A stretch of DNA of 64,000 nt from Nocardia mangyaensis. Lineage in GTDB: Bacteria; Actinomycetota; Actinomycetes; Mycobacteriales; Mycobacteriaceae. The position numbers and the translations under genes were made by a program. Within the stretch, counting starts at the first letter, position 1. Every line of letters begins with the position of its first letter. Below are positions 44,739 to 54,230 of this stretch, piece by piece. Location of the stretch: NCBI RefSeq assembly GCF_001886715.1, contig NZ_CP018082.1:4030001-4094000 (forward strand). The letters are read 5' to 3'. The notes under the pieces are model-generated. The model was given only the letters and a program-made list of their open reading frames with translations. It was not told where the DNA came from and made no database searches.

Positions 44739-45986
44739 ATGTCCATAGTTTTCGAATCCGACGACCGGCACCTGAGCAACATCGGGCTGTTCGTGCGCGG
44801 GCTGGCCGCGTTGACCGTCGTGGTCGCCGCCGTCACGGCGATGATCGCCCGGTCCGAAGGCGCGTTCGCGGACACGGTCGAGGTCACCGCGATGCTGGGC
44901 GACGTGGGCGACGGGCTACCGAAACGGTCCGATGTCAAGTATCGCGGCGTGCTGGTCGGGACCGTGCAGGACGTGGTGGCCGCCGACGGTACCCACCTCA
45001 ACACGGTGCGCATCGAGCTGACACCCGAGCACGCCGCCGCGATTCCAGCGACGGTGACCGCACGCGTGGTCCCGAGCAATGTGTTCGCGGTGCCTTCGGT
45101 CCAGCTCATCGACAACGGACCCGGTGCCCCGCTGAGGTCCGGCGCGTCGATATCGGAGGACCACAGCAAAGCCAGTGTGCAGCTGCAGACCTCACTCACC
45201 GCGTTGAGCCGCATCGTCGACGCCGTGGGGCGCCCCGGCACCGACCCCACCCTCGGAATCCTGGAGACCGTCGAACGAGCGACCCGTGGCCGCGGCGCGG
45301 ACGCGCTGGCGGCGGCCACTCAGCTGGAGCGCATCGTGCGTGCCTACCGCGGCGAGCTGTCGGGCACCGACGACACCACCGCACTGCTCACCGGGCTCGC
45401 CGAGGCAGTGCACGGGCTCCAGGAGTCCGCACCCGATCTGCTGGCCGCGCTACACAACGCGATCGGGCCGATGCGCAGCGTCGCCGAGCAGCGAGTCCGC
45501 TTGACCGAACTGCTCACCGGTGGCATCGCGACGACCGAAACGGTCGGCACCGCACTGAACAACCGGACCGAGACCATCGTCGACCTCAATTCCCGGCTGG
45601 GTCCGGTGCTGCAGGTCCTCGCCGCGGGCAGCGTCAACTTCGTCCAGATGACGACCTCGCAAACCCGGATCGCGCGGGTGTTCACCCACGACTTCTGGAA
45701 CCCCGAGACACAGAGTGGCACCGCGAAAGTGATCCTCGAACTGACACCGCACAAGCAGTACACCCGCACCGACTGCCCCCGCTACGGCGAACTGGCCGGT
45801 GCGAGCTGCGAACACGGACCCGCGGCGGGCCCACCGGTCATCGGTGCCGCCGACCAACCGGTGAACTTGTTCGAGCAGCACGAGATCGTGGCCGAAAGCC
45901 TCGGTCTGCCCAAGGAAGTCGGTGTCCTCGCGGAGTTGCTCGGCCTGGCCGTACCCACCCCACCAGCCACCGGAGAACCACGGTGA
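44739..45986 (+). CDS. mceA: Mce-family substrate-binding protein, MceA position
   Basis: A 415-residue exported Mce protein with an N-terminal anchor helix (LFVRGLAALTVVVAAVTAMI), an MCE/MlaD beta-barrel domain (about 45-120, DVKYRGVLVGTVQDV), then a long helical region that builds the periplasmic tube. Starts are ATG 44739 or GTG 44727 (which would overlap yrbEB). It is the first of six mce genes in standard order. Its C-terminus is proline-rich. Confidence 0.9.
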   Translation: MSIVFESDDRHLSNIGLFVRGLAALTVVVAAVTAMIARSEGAFADTVEVTAMLGDVGDGLPKRSDVKYRGVLVGTVQDVVAADGTHLNTVRIELTPEHAAAIPATVTARVVPSNVFAVPSVQLIDNGPGAPLRSGASISEDHSKASVQLQTSLTALSRIVDAVGRPGTDPTLGILETVERATRGRGADALAAATQLERIVRAYRGELSGTDDTTALLTGLAEAVHGLQESAPDLLAALHNAIGPMRSVAEQRVRLTELLTGGIATTETVGTALNNRTETIVDLNSRLGPVLQVLAAGSVNFVQMTTSQTRIARVFTHDFWNPETQSGTAKVILELTPHKQYTRTDCPRYGELAGASCEHGPAAGPPVIGAADQPVNLFEQHEIVAESLGLPKEVGVLAELLGLAVPTPPATGEPR

Positions 45987-47020
45987 AAAACAGACGCGAC
46001 CTCGTCGGCCTGACCGCCTTCCTGCTCGTCGCCGCCCTGCTCACCTGGATGGTCCGGGCGACCCTGCAACGCGACGTCGCCGGTGATACGCACGCCTATT
46101 CCGCTGTGTTCAGCGACGTCTCGGGGTTGCGCGTCGGCGACGACGTCCGCGTCGCCGGCGTACCGGTGGGCCGGGTCGACTCCATCGACATCCACGGGCC
46201 ACACGCCGAAGTCGGCTTCCGAATCCAGCGAGATCAGCCCGTCTACGCCAATACCGTCGCCTCGGTCATCTATCAGAATCTGATCGGGCAGCGCTACCTG
46301 GGACTGAGCCGAGCCGAAGCAGGCGATCCGGCGCCGCTGAACCCAGGGGCGCGCATCCCACTCGAGCGCACCGAACCGTCCTTCGATCTGTCGGGTCTGC
46401 TCAACGGATTCCAGCCGTTGTTCAGCGCACTCGACCCGAACGACGTCGACAACCTGACCTCCGCGCTGATCCGGGCTCTGCAAGGCGACGACGGCGCGGT
46501 CGCGGCGCTGATCACCGAGACCGCGACCCTGGTCGAGTCCTTCGCCGGGCCGGATCAGATCCTCGGCGCGCTGATCGACAATCTGTCGACGGTGATGGCC
46601 ACGCTGGCCGGACAGAGCGCCGGAATACAGACGACCCTCACCCAGACCCGCAAGATCTTCGAGGCACTCGAGACTCGCCGCGACACGCTTCTGGACCAGA
46701 CCGCGCAGATCTCCACCGTCGTCGCCGACGCGGCCGCGGTGATCGACGGCGCGAGCCCGTCGCTGACGGAGTTCATCGACCGCGAACCCGGCTTCGCGCG
46801 CCATTTCGTCGACGGGAAGGAGCGTTTCGCCTTCCTCGGCTTCAATCTTCCCCAGCTGTTCCAGTCCATGATCCGGGCCACCGACGCCGGCGCCTTCGTC
46901 AACGCCTATGTCTGCGACATCAGTTTCAGCATCATCCCGGGGATCGATCCCGTGATCACGCAGATCCTGGGCGCAGCCTCCCCCACCGGCCGGCCCCAGC
47001 ACTCCGCGATCTGTAGGTAG
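45983..47020 (+). CDS. mceB: Mce-family protein, MceB position
   Basis: A 345-residue Mce protein. Anchor helix GLTAFLLVAALLTWMV; MCE domain at about 35-115 with SGLRVGDDVRVAGVPVGRVD and YQNLIGQRYLGLS; then helical tube segments. C-terminal CRs resemble those of other MceB proteins (VCDISF...ICR, two cysteines). The GTG at 45983 overlaps the mceA stop (GTGA), and GGAG lies 7 bases before it. Confidence 0.92.
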   Translation: MKNRRDLVGLTAFLLVAALLTWMVRATLQRDVAGDTHAYSAVFSDVSGLRVGDDVRVAGVPVGRVDSIDIHGPHAEVGFRIQRDQPVYANTVASVIYQNLIGQRYLGLSRAEAGDPAPLNPGARIPLERTEPSFDLSGLLNGFQPLFSALDPNDVDNLTSALIRALQGDDGAVAALITETATLVESFAGPDQILGALIDNLSTVMATLAGQSAGIQTTLTQTRKIFEALETRRDTLLDQTAQISTVVADAAAVIDGASPSLTEFIDREPGFARHFVDGKERFAFLGFNLPQLFQSMIRATDAGAFVNAYVCDISFSIIPGIDPVITQILGAASPTGRPQHSAICR

Positions 47021-47024
47021 AACC

Positions 47025-48095
47025 ATGAAGACATCCCTGCGCGCCCTCATCCCTGTGCTGCCGCGACCTGGTGCCGCGGGTGCGGGCCCGATCGCCACCG
47101 ACAAGGCGTTGCGGACCGGCCTCATCGCCGTGCTCGTGCTGACGCTGGTGCTGGTCGGGCTGCTCGTGATCAACTCGCTGCACCTCGGCACACGCACCGT
47201 GCGAGCCGAATTCGCGCAAGCCGCGGGGGTCGCCGCGGGCGACCCGGTGACCTGGGCCGGAATTCCCGTCGGCACGGTGACCGGCACCCGGCTCGCCGGC
47301 GACCGGGTCGAGGTGACGTTGACCGTCGACAACGAGGTCACTCTGGGCACCGATACCGCGGCCGCGATCAAGCTGACCACCCTGCTCGGCTCGCGCTATG
47401 TCGAATTGCGCTCCTCCGGCGGTGGTGAACTGCGCGAGAACCGTATTCCGTTGTCCCAGACCAGCGTTCCCTACGACCTCGAGACCGCCCTGCAAGACGC
47501 GACAACCACCTTCGACCAACTCGACGCCGACCAGATCGCCGAGTCGATGACGGCGTTGTCGCAAGGGCTCGACGGCGTACCGTCGCTGGTCCCGGGCATC
47601 CTGCGCGACATCCGGTCGCTGTCGAACGTCATCGCGACCCGACGCGATCAGATCGGAACCCTGCTCACCAGTACCGACCAGGTCAGCACCGTGATCCGTA
47701 CCCAGCAAGCCGAACTCGCCTCGGTGGTCGGCCAGGGCGGCATCGTCTTGCGGGAGATCCTCGCCCGCCAGGACGCGCTGCATCGACTGCTCGACGCGAC
47801 GACCACCCTGGTCCAGCGGCTCGAACCGATCGTGGTCGGTGGGCGTGCCGAAATCGAACAACTGCTGACCGACCTGCGCGACATGACCGCGATGATGGCC
47901 GGCCACGACGACCTGCTGCGCAGCATCCTGCAGATCCTTCCGGTCCCCTGGCGCATGTTCGCCAATGCCACCGGCACCGGCGCGGAACTGAACGCCAACG
48001 CCCCCGACGGCGCTTTCGTCGACTCGTGGATGTGCGCGTTGAGTGCCATCGCCGTCGACGCGGGCAAAGCCCCCTATCTCCAGGACTGCCGATGA
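47025..48095 (+). CDS. mceC: Mce-family protein, MceC position
   Basis: A 356-residue Mce protein. It has a longer cytoplasmic N-terminus (about 25 residues) before the anchor helix (GLIAVLVLTLVLVGLLVINS), then the MCE domain (GVAAGDPVTWAGIPVGTVTG; LTTLLGSRYVELRS) and helical region. It ends in a cysteine near the C-terminus (QDCR). It starts at ATG 47025, 4 bp after mceB, and its stop overlaps mceD (ATGA). Confidence 0.92.
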   Translation: MKTSLRALIPVLPRPGAAGAGPIATDKALRTGLIAVLVLTLVLVGLLVINSLHLGTRTVRAEFAQAAGVAAGDPVTWAGIPVGTVTGTRLAGDRVEVTLTVDNEVTLGTDTAAAIKLTTLLGSRYVELRSSGGGELRENRIPLSQTSVPYDLETALQDATTTFDQLDADQIAESMTALSQGLDGVPSLVPGILRDIRSLSNVIATRRDQIGTLLTSTDQVSTVIRTQQAELASVVGQGGIVLREILARQDALHRLLDATTTLVQRLEPIVVGGRAEIEQLLTDLRDMTAMMAGHDDLLRSILQILPVPWRMFANATGTGAELNANAPDGAFVDSWMCALSAIAVDAGKAPYLQDCR

Positions 48096-49192
48096 ACACA
48101 CTGCTGTCCACCCTGAAACTCGCCGTGGTCACGCTGACCACGGCCTGCCTGGCCGGCTGCGGGATCGGCACCGAACCGGACACCACCATCACCGCCGAAT
48201 TCGCCAATGCCAACGGTCTGTACGAGGGCAACCCGGTCTCGGTGCTCGGCATGCGCGTCGGCCGTATCGTGCGGATCGAAGCCCGCGGCACCGAGGTCGT
48301 CGTCGAGATGCGCATCGACGGCTCGATCCAGCTGCCCGCCGATGTGCAAGCGGTCACGATCTCGGACTCGCTGCTCACCGACCGCCACATCGAACTCACC
48401 CCGGTCTACCGGGGCGGACCGACCCTGCCATCGGGAGCGGTGCTCGATCTGGCCCAGACGAAGTCGCCGGTGGAGTTCGACGCCCTGCTGTCGATGGCAC
48501 AGAAGTTGTCCGTCTCGCTCAGCGGTGACGGCAACGGCGCGGGCCCGGTCGCCGACCTGATCGACCTGGGGTCGGCCGCGACCGAAGGAAACGGCGACGA
48601 GATGCGGGCGGCGCTCGGTGAGCTCTCCCGGGCGCTGCAACTGGGCGAGGACAATGGGGCCGCCACCCGCGACGCGATCACCACCGTCGTCACCAACCTC
48701 GACGAGCTGACCGCGGCGGCGGCGCGCAATGATCGAACGCTGCGTGAATTCGGTGGTGCCGTAGCGCAACTCAGTGACTTCCTGGCCGACCAGCAGCTGG
48801 GCACCGGTGCGACCGGCGCCGCGCTGAACCGGATCATCGGCCAGGTCACCGAGCTGCTGCAACGCCACCAGGACACCATTTCCGGACTCGCGGGCAACGC
48901 CGACACCGTCACCGCTTCGCTGGCCGACTACGACTACAACCTCGCCCAGTTCCTGGATGTGTTCCCGATGGTCGTCGACAACGCCTACAACTCCGTCGAC
49001 CCGAATGTCCGCGCGCTGCGCGCCAGTGTGGATGTCAACCGGCTGCTGCTCGATGGCCAGATGGTCAAGGAGATCTGCAATCTGTTGCAGCTGCAGAACC
49101 TCGGCTGCGCCACCGGCACCCTGCGCGACATGGGACCGGATTTCGGTATCACCGCCATCCTGGCGGGCATCGCGGAAAAGAGCGGCCGATGA
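48092..49192 (+). CDS. mceD: Mce-family lipoprotein, MceD position
   Basis: A 366-residue Mce protein. The N-terminus is a lipoprotein signal (VVTLTTACLAGCG, with the textbook lipobox LAGC at cysteine 22 or so), where MceD in most operons has a plain anchor helix. The MCE domain follows (NGLYEGNPVSVLGMRVGRIV). Helical segments continue to LAGIAEKSGR. ATG 48092 overlaps the mceC stop. The order in the operon, not sequence detail, is the basis for calling it MceD. Confidence 0.9.
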   Translation: MNTLLSTLKLAVVTLTTACLAGCGIGTEPDTTITAEFANANGLYEGNPVSVLGMRVGRIVRIEARGTEVVVEMRIDGSIQLPADVQAVTISDSLLTDRHIELTPVYRGGPTLPSGAVLDLAQTKSPVEFDALLSMAQKLSVSLSGDGNGAGPVADLIDLGSAATEGNGDEMRAALGELSRALQLGEDNGAATRDAITTVVTNLDELTAAAARNDRTLREFGGAVAQLSDFLADQQLGTGATGAALNRIIGQVTELLQRHQDTISGLAGNADTVTASLADYDYNLAQFLDVFPMVVDNAYNSVDPNVRALRASVDVNRLLLDGQMVKEICNLLQLQNLGCATGTLRDMGPDFGITAILAGIAEKSGR

Positions 49193-50286
49193 CGCCTCGC
49201 CTCCGGACAGCACCCCGGCTCGCGGTCGTCGCGCTCACCCTGTCCGCCACCGGATGTGCCATGGGGCTGGATCAGCTCCCGCTGCCCGCACCGGGGCTCG
49301 GCGGCGACACCTACACGCTCACCGCGACGTTCTCCAACGCGCTCAACCTGCCGACCAAGGCCAAGGTCACGCTCAACGGCGCCGACATCGGCCAAGTCGA
49401 GTCCATGTCGGCGCGCGACTACACCGCCGTGGTGACGCTGCGCATCAGCTCGGCCGTCCGGCTGCCCGTCGGTGCGTCGGCCCAGCTGCGATCGGCCACA
49501 CCGATGGGCGATGTCTTCGTCGCGATCACCTCGCCGCCGACCGTCGAGCCCGGCACCGCCCTGCTCGACGACGGCGACGCGATCGCACTGGAGTCGACCT
49601 CGGCGGCATCGACCATCGAGGAAATGCTCACGCGCGCGACTCTTCTGGTCAACGGCGGCACCATCCAATACCTCACCACGGTGGTCGCCGCGCTCAGCGA
49701 ACACGTCGGAGGCCGCGGCGACCGGCTCGCCGCGCTTCTCGATGAGACCCGAGCCCTGCTCGGCAGCCTCACCGACCGCACCGACCAGATCAACGGCGTG
49801 CTGCACGCCGCGACCGATCTCAGTGCGACCGTGGCTGCCCAGCAGGCCACGCTCGCCGATGCCGTCGCCGCGGCCGGACCGGCCATCGACGTCCTGGCCG
49901 AGAACACCGATTCGGTGGTCACCCTGGTGGATCGGGTCCACACGATCGCCAACCAGCTCGCCCGGTTCCCCAGTGTCGCCGGCACCAACACCACGAGCAT
50001 GGCTGTCAACATCAACCAATTGGCCGCGAACCTCGACGCCGCCGCGCGCAATCCCGAGGCCGACCTCGACGCGGTCAACGACATGATCAAGATCGTGCTC
50101 AAGATGATCAGTGGCCCCAACGGTCACGTCGCGGTCGACGTCGCCGAGCTCGCGATCCCCGATCCGGCGAATCCGGGCGGAGTCGGCGGCCGGGCTCCCG
50201 ACATCACCGACTGGACCGCGTTCGTCGGCTCGCTCCAGCACATGATCACACGGCTGGGCAACCGGCTGACAGGAGCTCCACGATGA
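49189..50286 (+). CDS. mceE: Mce-family lipoprotein, MceE position
   Basis: A 365-residue Mce lipoprotein. The signal is VVALTLSATGCAMGLDQLPL; the cysteine followed by the xxLPLPAPG stretch is typical of MceE/LprK-type proteins. The MCE domain is at about 40-115 (LPTKAKVTLNGADIGQVESM). It sits fifth in the operon, the normal place for the lipoprotein. ATG 49189 overlaps the mceD stop, and its own stop overlaps mceF. Confidence 0.92.
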   Translation: MTPRLRTAPRLAVVALTLSATGCAMGLDQLPLPAPGLGGDTYTLTATFSNALNLPTKAKVTLNGADIGQVESMSARDYTAVVTLRISSAVRLPVGASAQLRSATPMGDVFVAITSPPTVEPGTALLDDGDAIALESTSAASTIEEMLTRATLLVNGGTIQYLTTVVAALSEHVGGRGDRLAALLDETRALLGSLTDRTDQINGVLHAATDLSATVAAQQATLADAVAAAGPAIDVLAENTDSVVTLVDRVHTIANQLARFPSVAGTNTTSMAVNINQLAANLDAAARNPEADLDAVNDMIKIVLKMISGPNGHVAVDVAELAIPDPANPGGVGGRAPDITDWTAFVGSLQHMITRLGNRLTGAPR

Positions 50287-51554
50287 CCGCGACCGCTGCT
50301 CGGAGCAGGGCGGAAGGACCGGCCCGCGTGCTCGTCGAGTTCGTGCGCGCCGCACACCGGCATCGATCCGTGGTCTCGCTGCTCGGACTGCTCGCCATCT
50401 TCACCGGCGCCTGTTCCTACCTGCTGTTGTCCACCTTCGGCATCGACCCACTCGATCGCCCCTACCGAGTACACGTCGAACTCGCACAGTCCGGCGGGCT
50501 GCTGCCCGGACAGGAAGTCACCCTGCGTGGTGTGCGCGTGGGGCGCGTGGACTCGGTCCAGATTGTCGGCGAGAAGGTGATCGCCGTCGCCGCCATCGAC
50601 GAGCATGTCGCGATCTCGGAGTCCGGGCAGGTGCGCATCGCGGCGCTGTCGGCCGCCGGCGAGCAGTATCTGGATTTCCTGCCCGCGAGCAACGACGGCC
50701 CCTTTCTGACCGACGGCGCGCTGATCACCGCCGACCGCACCTCCACCCCGGTACCGATGTCGGACATGCTGCAAAGCCTCAGCGGCACTCTCGCCCAGAT
50801 CGATCCCGACCGGCTCGCGACGATCTCGCGTGAACTGGGTGTCGGCCCGGCGGGCCCCGAGAAACTGGCGGCGATCATCGACGGTGGCACGTTCCTCATC
50901 TCCACGCTCGACACGGTGCTGCCGAACACGGTGAACTTGCTGAACAACAGTCGAGTGGTCGTCATGGCACTGCACGACGGCCGCGGCACGTTGCGGGCCA
51001 CCTCCGCGAACCTCGCCACCGCGCTCGGCGGCATGGCGTCGATGACCGGCGGCTACGAACAGCTGCTCGCGCAGACACCGCCGATGTTGCGCGAGCTCGA
51101 CACTGTTCTCGCCGAGAACTCACCGACCATGGTGCGGCTGCTGGGCAACCTGGTCACCGTCTCGCAGGTCGCCTACTCCCGGATCCCCGCCCTCAACGAG
51201 TTCTTCTTTCCCCAGCAACGCGCCGGATCGGCCCTCGACGCCGTCGCCTCGGCGTTTCACGACGGCGGTGTGTGGGCGCTGGCCAGTATCTATCCCCGAT
51301 ACGCCTGCGACTACGACGTGCCTCGACGGCCCGGCTCCGTGCCCGACTACGCGCACCCTTACGTCAACGCGGACTGCACCGATCCCGATCCCACGCTCAT
51401 GCCGCGTGGTGCTCGCAACGCTCCACGCCCCACCGACGATCCTGTTCCCGCGCCGCCGCCTGCCGACCCCCTGCAGACCGCCGAGCCCGCGCCGGTGGGC
51501 CCCCTGACGGTTCCCACTCCCTACGGTGGGCCCTATGCGCCCGGCACCCGATGA
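50283..51554 (+). CDS. mceF: Mce-family protein, MceF position
   Basis: A 423-residue Mce protein. Anchor helix VVSLLGLLAIFTGACSYLLL; MCE domain (GGLLPGQEVTLRGVRVGRVD; LSAAGEQYLDFLPAS); helical tube; then a C-terminal proline-rich tail of about 60 residues (DDPVPAPPPADPLQTAEPAP), a common feature of MceF proteins exposed to the cell wall. It ends the importer operon, 18 bp before a lacI gene. Confidence 0.92.
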   Translation: MTATAARSRAEGPARVLVEFVRAAHRHRSVVSLLGLLAIFTGACSYLLLSTFGIDPLDRPYRVHVELAQSGGLLPGQEVTLRGVRVGRVDSVQIVGEKVIAVAAIDEHVAISESGQVRIAALSAAGEQYLDFLPASNDGPFLTDGALITADRTSTPVPMSDMLQSLSGTLAQIDPDRLATISRELGVGPAGPEKLAAIIDGGTFLISTLDTVLPNTVNLLNNSRVVVMALHDGRGTLRATSANLATALGGMASMTGGYEQLLAQTPPMLRELDTVLAENSPTMVRLLGNLVTVSQVAYSRIPALNEFFFPQQRAGSALDAVASAFHDGGVWALASIYPRYACDYDVPRRPGSVPDYAHPYVNADCTDPDPTLMPRGARNAPRPTDDPVPAPPPADPLQTAEPAPVGPLTVPTPYGGPYAPGTR

Positions 51555-51572
51555 CGGTGCCATCATGAGTCC

Positions 51573-52574
51573 ATGGCCGCTCCCGATCGTGACGCGACGA
51601 GCGCCGGTAAGAGCACGCGGCCCACCCACGCCGATGTCGCCCGACTGGCGAACGTGTCGACCGCGACCGTGAGCTATGTCTTGAACAACTCCGCGGGCAA
51701 GCGGATCTCCCCCCGCACCAGGGAGGCGGTCTACAGCGCCGCCGGACAGCTCGGCTATCGGCCCAATGCCGCCGCGCGCAACCTCGCGCGTGGTGGGAGT
51801 GGCGTGGTGCTGTCCGTCCTGCCGCGGGTCGCGGTGGGCGACATGCCGATTCAGGCCGGCAGTCTGATGGCCACCGCACTCGCTCGCCACGGTTTGCTCC
51901 AGGTACAGATCTTCGAGACCGAGGACTACCAGCAGGTCATCGACGCGATCGACAACCTCGATCCGATCGCGGTGCTGAGCCTGTTCCCGTTGAGCAGTGA
52001 CGCACGAGGCAAGGTCAACGCCGCGAAGGTTCCGCTGATCGAGATCGGGTTGCTGCCCGCGCTCGGCGACCCACTGCTCACCGTCGGCGTGTTGCGCGTG
52101 GGACACCTCGTCGCACGCGGTCACCGCAAGATCGCCTTCGGACACACCGGTGACGCCACCTGGCGCGCCCTGGGCGACTATTGGCTCCGCGGGATCATCG
52201 ACGCCGCGCGGGCACACGACCTGCCGCCGATCACGGTGGACGAAGTCACCACGAGCAACGCGGCCGACGTGGTCACCGGCTGGGTGCGCGACGGTGTCAC
52301 CGCGGTGTGCGCGCAGAGCGATGAGATCGCGGGCATGGTGTTGCACGGTCTGCGGGAAGCGGGACTGCGCTGCCCGCACGACCTCGCCGTGCTCGGCATC
52401 GATGCCAATCCCATGGGGGCACTGTGTGATCCGCCCCTGACCACGGTGCAGTTCAACCCCGCCGCGGTCGCCGACGCCGCGGTCGCCGCGGTACTCACCG
52501 AGCTGGGATATCCGGCCCCGCCCGCGCCCTCGCCGACCGACGTCGCGCACCTCGTCGTGCGGGCCTCCACCTAG
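51573..52574 (+). CDS. LacI-family transcriptional regulator
   Basis: A 333-residue repressor. The helix-turn-helix reads HADVARLANVSTATVSYVLN, followed by the hinge helix SPRTREAVYSAAGQLGYRPN, where the conserved leucine inserts into the operator. A periplasmic-binding-like effector domain follows (about 65-325). It is only 18 bp after mceF, so it may be read through from the importer operon. A LacI-like near-palindrome (52622-52637) just downstream suggests it also controls the aldehyde dehydrogenase at 52708. Confidence 0.9.
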   Translation: MAAPDRDATSAGKSTRPTHADVARLANVSTATVSYVLNNSAGKRISPRTREAVYSAAGQLGYRPNAAARNLARGGSGVVLSVLPRVAVGDMPIQAGSLMATALARHGLLQVQIFETEDYQQVIDAIDNLDPIAVLSLFPLSSDARGKVNAAKVPLIEIGLLPALGDPLLTVGVLRVGHLVARGHRKIAFGHTGDATWRALGDYWLRGIIDAARAHDLPPITVDEVTTSNAADVVTGWVRDGVTAVCAQSDEIAGMVLHGLREAGLRCPHDLAVLGIDANPMGALCDPPLTTVQFNPAAVADAAVAAVLTELGYPAPPAPSPTDVAHLVVRAST

Positions 52575-52621
52575 CTTCCGGCTCCTCGCCAGCGGTCCCG
52601 CTCAGGTCTGGACACCCCGAT

Positions 52622-52637
52622 GGTTATGCGCTTAACC
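52622..52637. promoter_or_regulatory. LacI-type operator upstream of the second aldehyde dehydrogenase
   Basis: GGTTATGCGCTTAACC is symmetric at 14 of 16 positions with a central GCGC, the general form of LacI/GalR-family sites. It lies 48 bp after the lacI stop and 71 bp before the aldehyde dehydrogenase start. Confidence 0.55.
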
Positions 52638-52707
52638 TAGCGACGACGGTGGATCCGCGTACCGAATCCGCGCGCTGGAACACCGCTGACACGCGAGGAG
52701 CTACACC

Positions 52708-54165
52708 ATGACCGTGCAGAACGTGCTGGACGAGATCCGCAACCGCCCCGGCACCGGTGACGTGATCCCCGTCATCGATCCCGTCACCGAGCAACAGCTC
52801 ACCGAATTCACCGACGGCGGCACCGAAGCCGTCGACGACGCCGTCGCACGGGCGAAAGCCGCGTCGAAGTCCGGCATCTGGAAGAACCTGGCCGGCAGCG
52901 AGAAATCCAAGATCCTCTGGCGCGTCGCGGATCTGATCGACGAGAACACCGAACTGCTGGCCGAACTCGAATCGGTCAACGCCGGAATCCCGCAGAACCA
53001 GGCCGCGACCATCGTCGCCATCGGTTCGGAATGGTTTCGCTACTACGCCGGTTGGTGCACCAAGATCGACGGCATCGCCCACGACGTGAACGCCGGTGGA
53101 CTGACGGGCGTGGAATCGCGACAGCACGCCTACACCCTCAAGGAGCCCTATGACGTGGTGGGGCTGATCTTCCCGTGGAACGGCCCGGTCTTCAATTACT
53201 GCGCCAAGGTCGCTCCCGCCCTCGCGGCCGGGTGCAGCAGCGTGGTGAAACCCGCCGAGGAGACACCGCTTTCGGCGCTGGTACTCGACCGGATCCTGGC
53301 TCAGGCCGGCGTGCCGGACGGCGTGGTCAATCTGATCAACGGCTACGGACACACCACCGGCGCGGCGATCACCGCGCATCCGGACGTGGACAAGGTCGCC
53401 TTCACCGGCTCCACCGAAGTCGGCCGGGCGATCGTGCAGGCCTCGGCGGCGAGCAACCTCAACAAGATCACCCTCGAGCTCGGCGGCAAGTCGCCGGTGC
53501 TGATCTTCGACGACGCCGATCTCGACATGGCGATCATGATGGCCGGTTTCGGCTCCTTCATACATTCGGGTCAGGCGTGCGTCTGCGGTTCGCGCATCTT
53601 CGTGCAGCGCGGCGCCTACGACAAGGTCGTGGCGGGCATCGCGAATCTGGCCGACAACATGAAGCTGGGCGGGCCCAAGGAAGAGGGCACCATGATCGGC
53701 CCACTGATCAGCGCCAAGCAGCTCACCCGGGTGCTGGGATACGTCGATCAGGGCAAAACCGAAGGCGTCGAATTCGTCACCGGCGGTGAACGTCTCGACC
53801 GAACCGGCTACTTCGTCCACCCCGCCGTGGTCACCGATGTCGACCCGGCGACCAGCCGCCTGTACCGCGAGGAGATCTTCGGGCCGATCGTCACGATCCT
53901 GCCTTTCGACACCGAAGAGGAGGTCGTCGCGATGGCCAACGACAGCACCTACGGACTGGCCGCCACCGTCTGGACCAAGGACATCGGCCGCGGACATCGA
54001 CTGGCCAAGCAGCTGCAAGCCGGAACCGTCTCGTTGAACTGCCAGATGGTGTTCGACCATTCGATGCCCTTCGGTGGCTACAAACAGTCGGGCTGGGGTT
54101 ACGAAGCCGGCAAAGCGGGCCTCGAGGCCTACCTGCAGACCAAGACCGTCTGGGCGCAGATGTAG
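52708..54165 (+). CDS. Aldehyde dehydrogenase (second of three)
   Basis: A 485-residue enzyme. Motifs are IFPWNGPVFNY, FTGSTEVGRAIV, catalytic glutamate in ITLELGGKSPVLIFDDADLD and cysteine in SGQACVCGSRIFVQ (cysteine pair CVC). ATG 52708 has GAGGAG upstream. It is preceded by a LacI-type operator and followed after 65 bp by the amidohydrolase operon. It is not close to the first copy, suggesting a different aldehyde substrate. Confidence 0.92.
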   Translation: MTVQNVLDEIRNRPGTGDVIPVIDPVTEQQLTEFTDGGTEAVDDAVARAKAASKSGIWKNLAGSEKSKILWRVADLIDENTELLAELESVNAGIPQNQAATIVAIGSEWFRYYAGWCTKIDGIAHDVNAGGLTGVESRQHAYTLKEPYDVVGLIFPWNGPVFNYCAKVAPALAAGCSSVVKPAEETPLSALVLDRILAQAGVPDGVVNLINGYGHTTGAAITAHPDVDKVAFTGSTEVGRAIVQASAASNLNKITLELGGKSPVLIFDDADLDMAIMMAGFGSFIHSGQACVCGSRIFVQRGAYDKVVAGIANLADNMKLGGPKEEGTMIGPLISAKQLTRVLGYVDQGKTEGVEFVTGGERLDRTGYFVHPAVVTDVDPATSRLYREEIFGPIVTILPFDTEEEVVAMANDSTYGLAATVWTKDIGRGHRLAKQLQAGTVSLNCQMVFDHSMPFGGYKQSGWGYEAGKAGLEAYLQTKTVWAQM

Positions 54166-54190
54166 CGGTCGGATATTGCCATGCGCATTC

Positions 54191-54211
54191 TGTGAGAATA
54201 TGATTCTCACA
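54191..54211. promoter_or_regulatory. 21-bp perfect palindrome, copy 1 of a shared operator
   Basis: TGTGAGAAT-ATG-ATTCTCACA, 20 bp before the amidohydrolase start and just before its GGAGG ribosome-binding site. The same sequence pattern recurs at 63658-63676 and 63798-63816 before other catabolic genes, so it is probably the site of one pathway regulator. Confidence 0.7.
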
Positions 54212-54230
54212 ACTCAACAAGGAGGATCTC

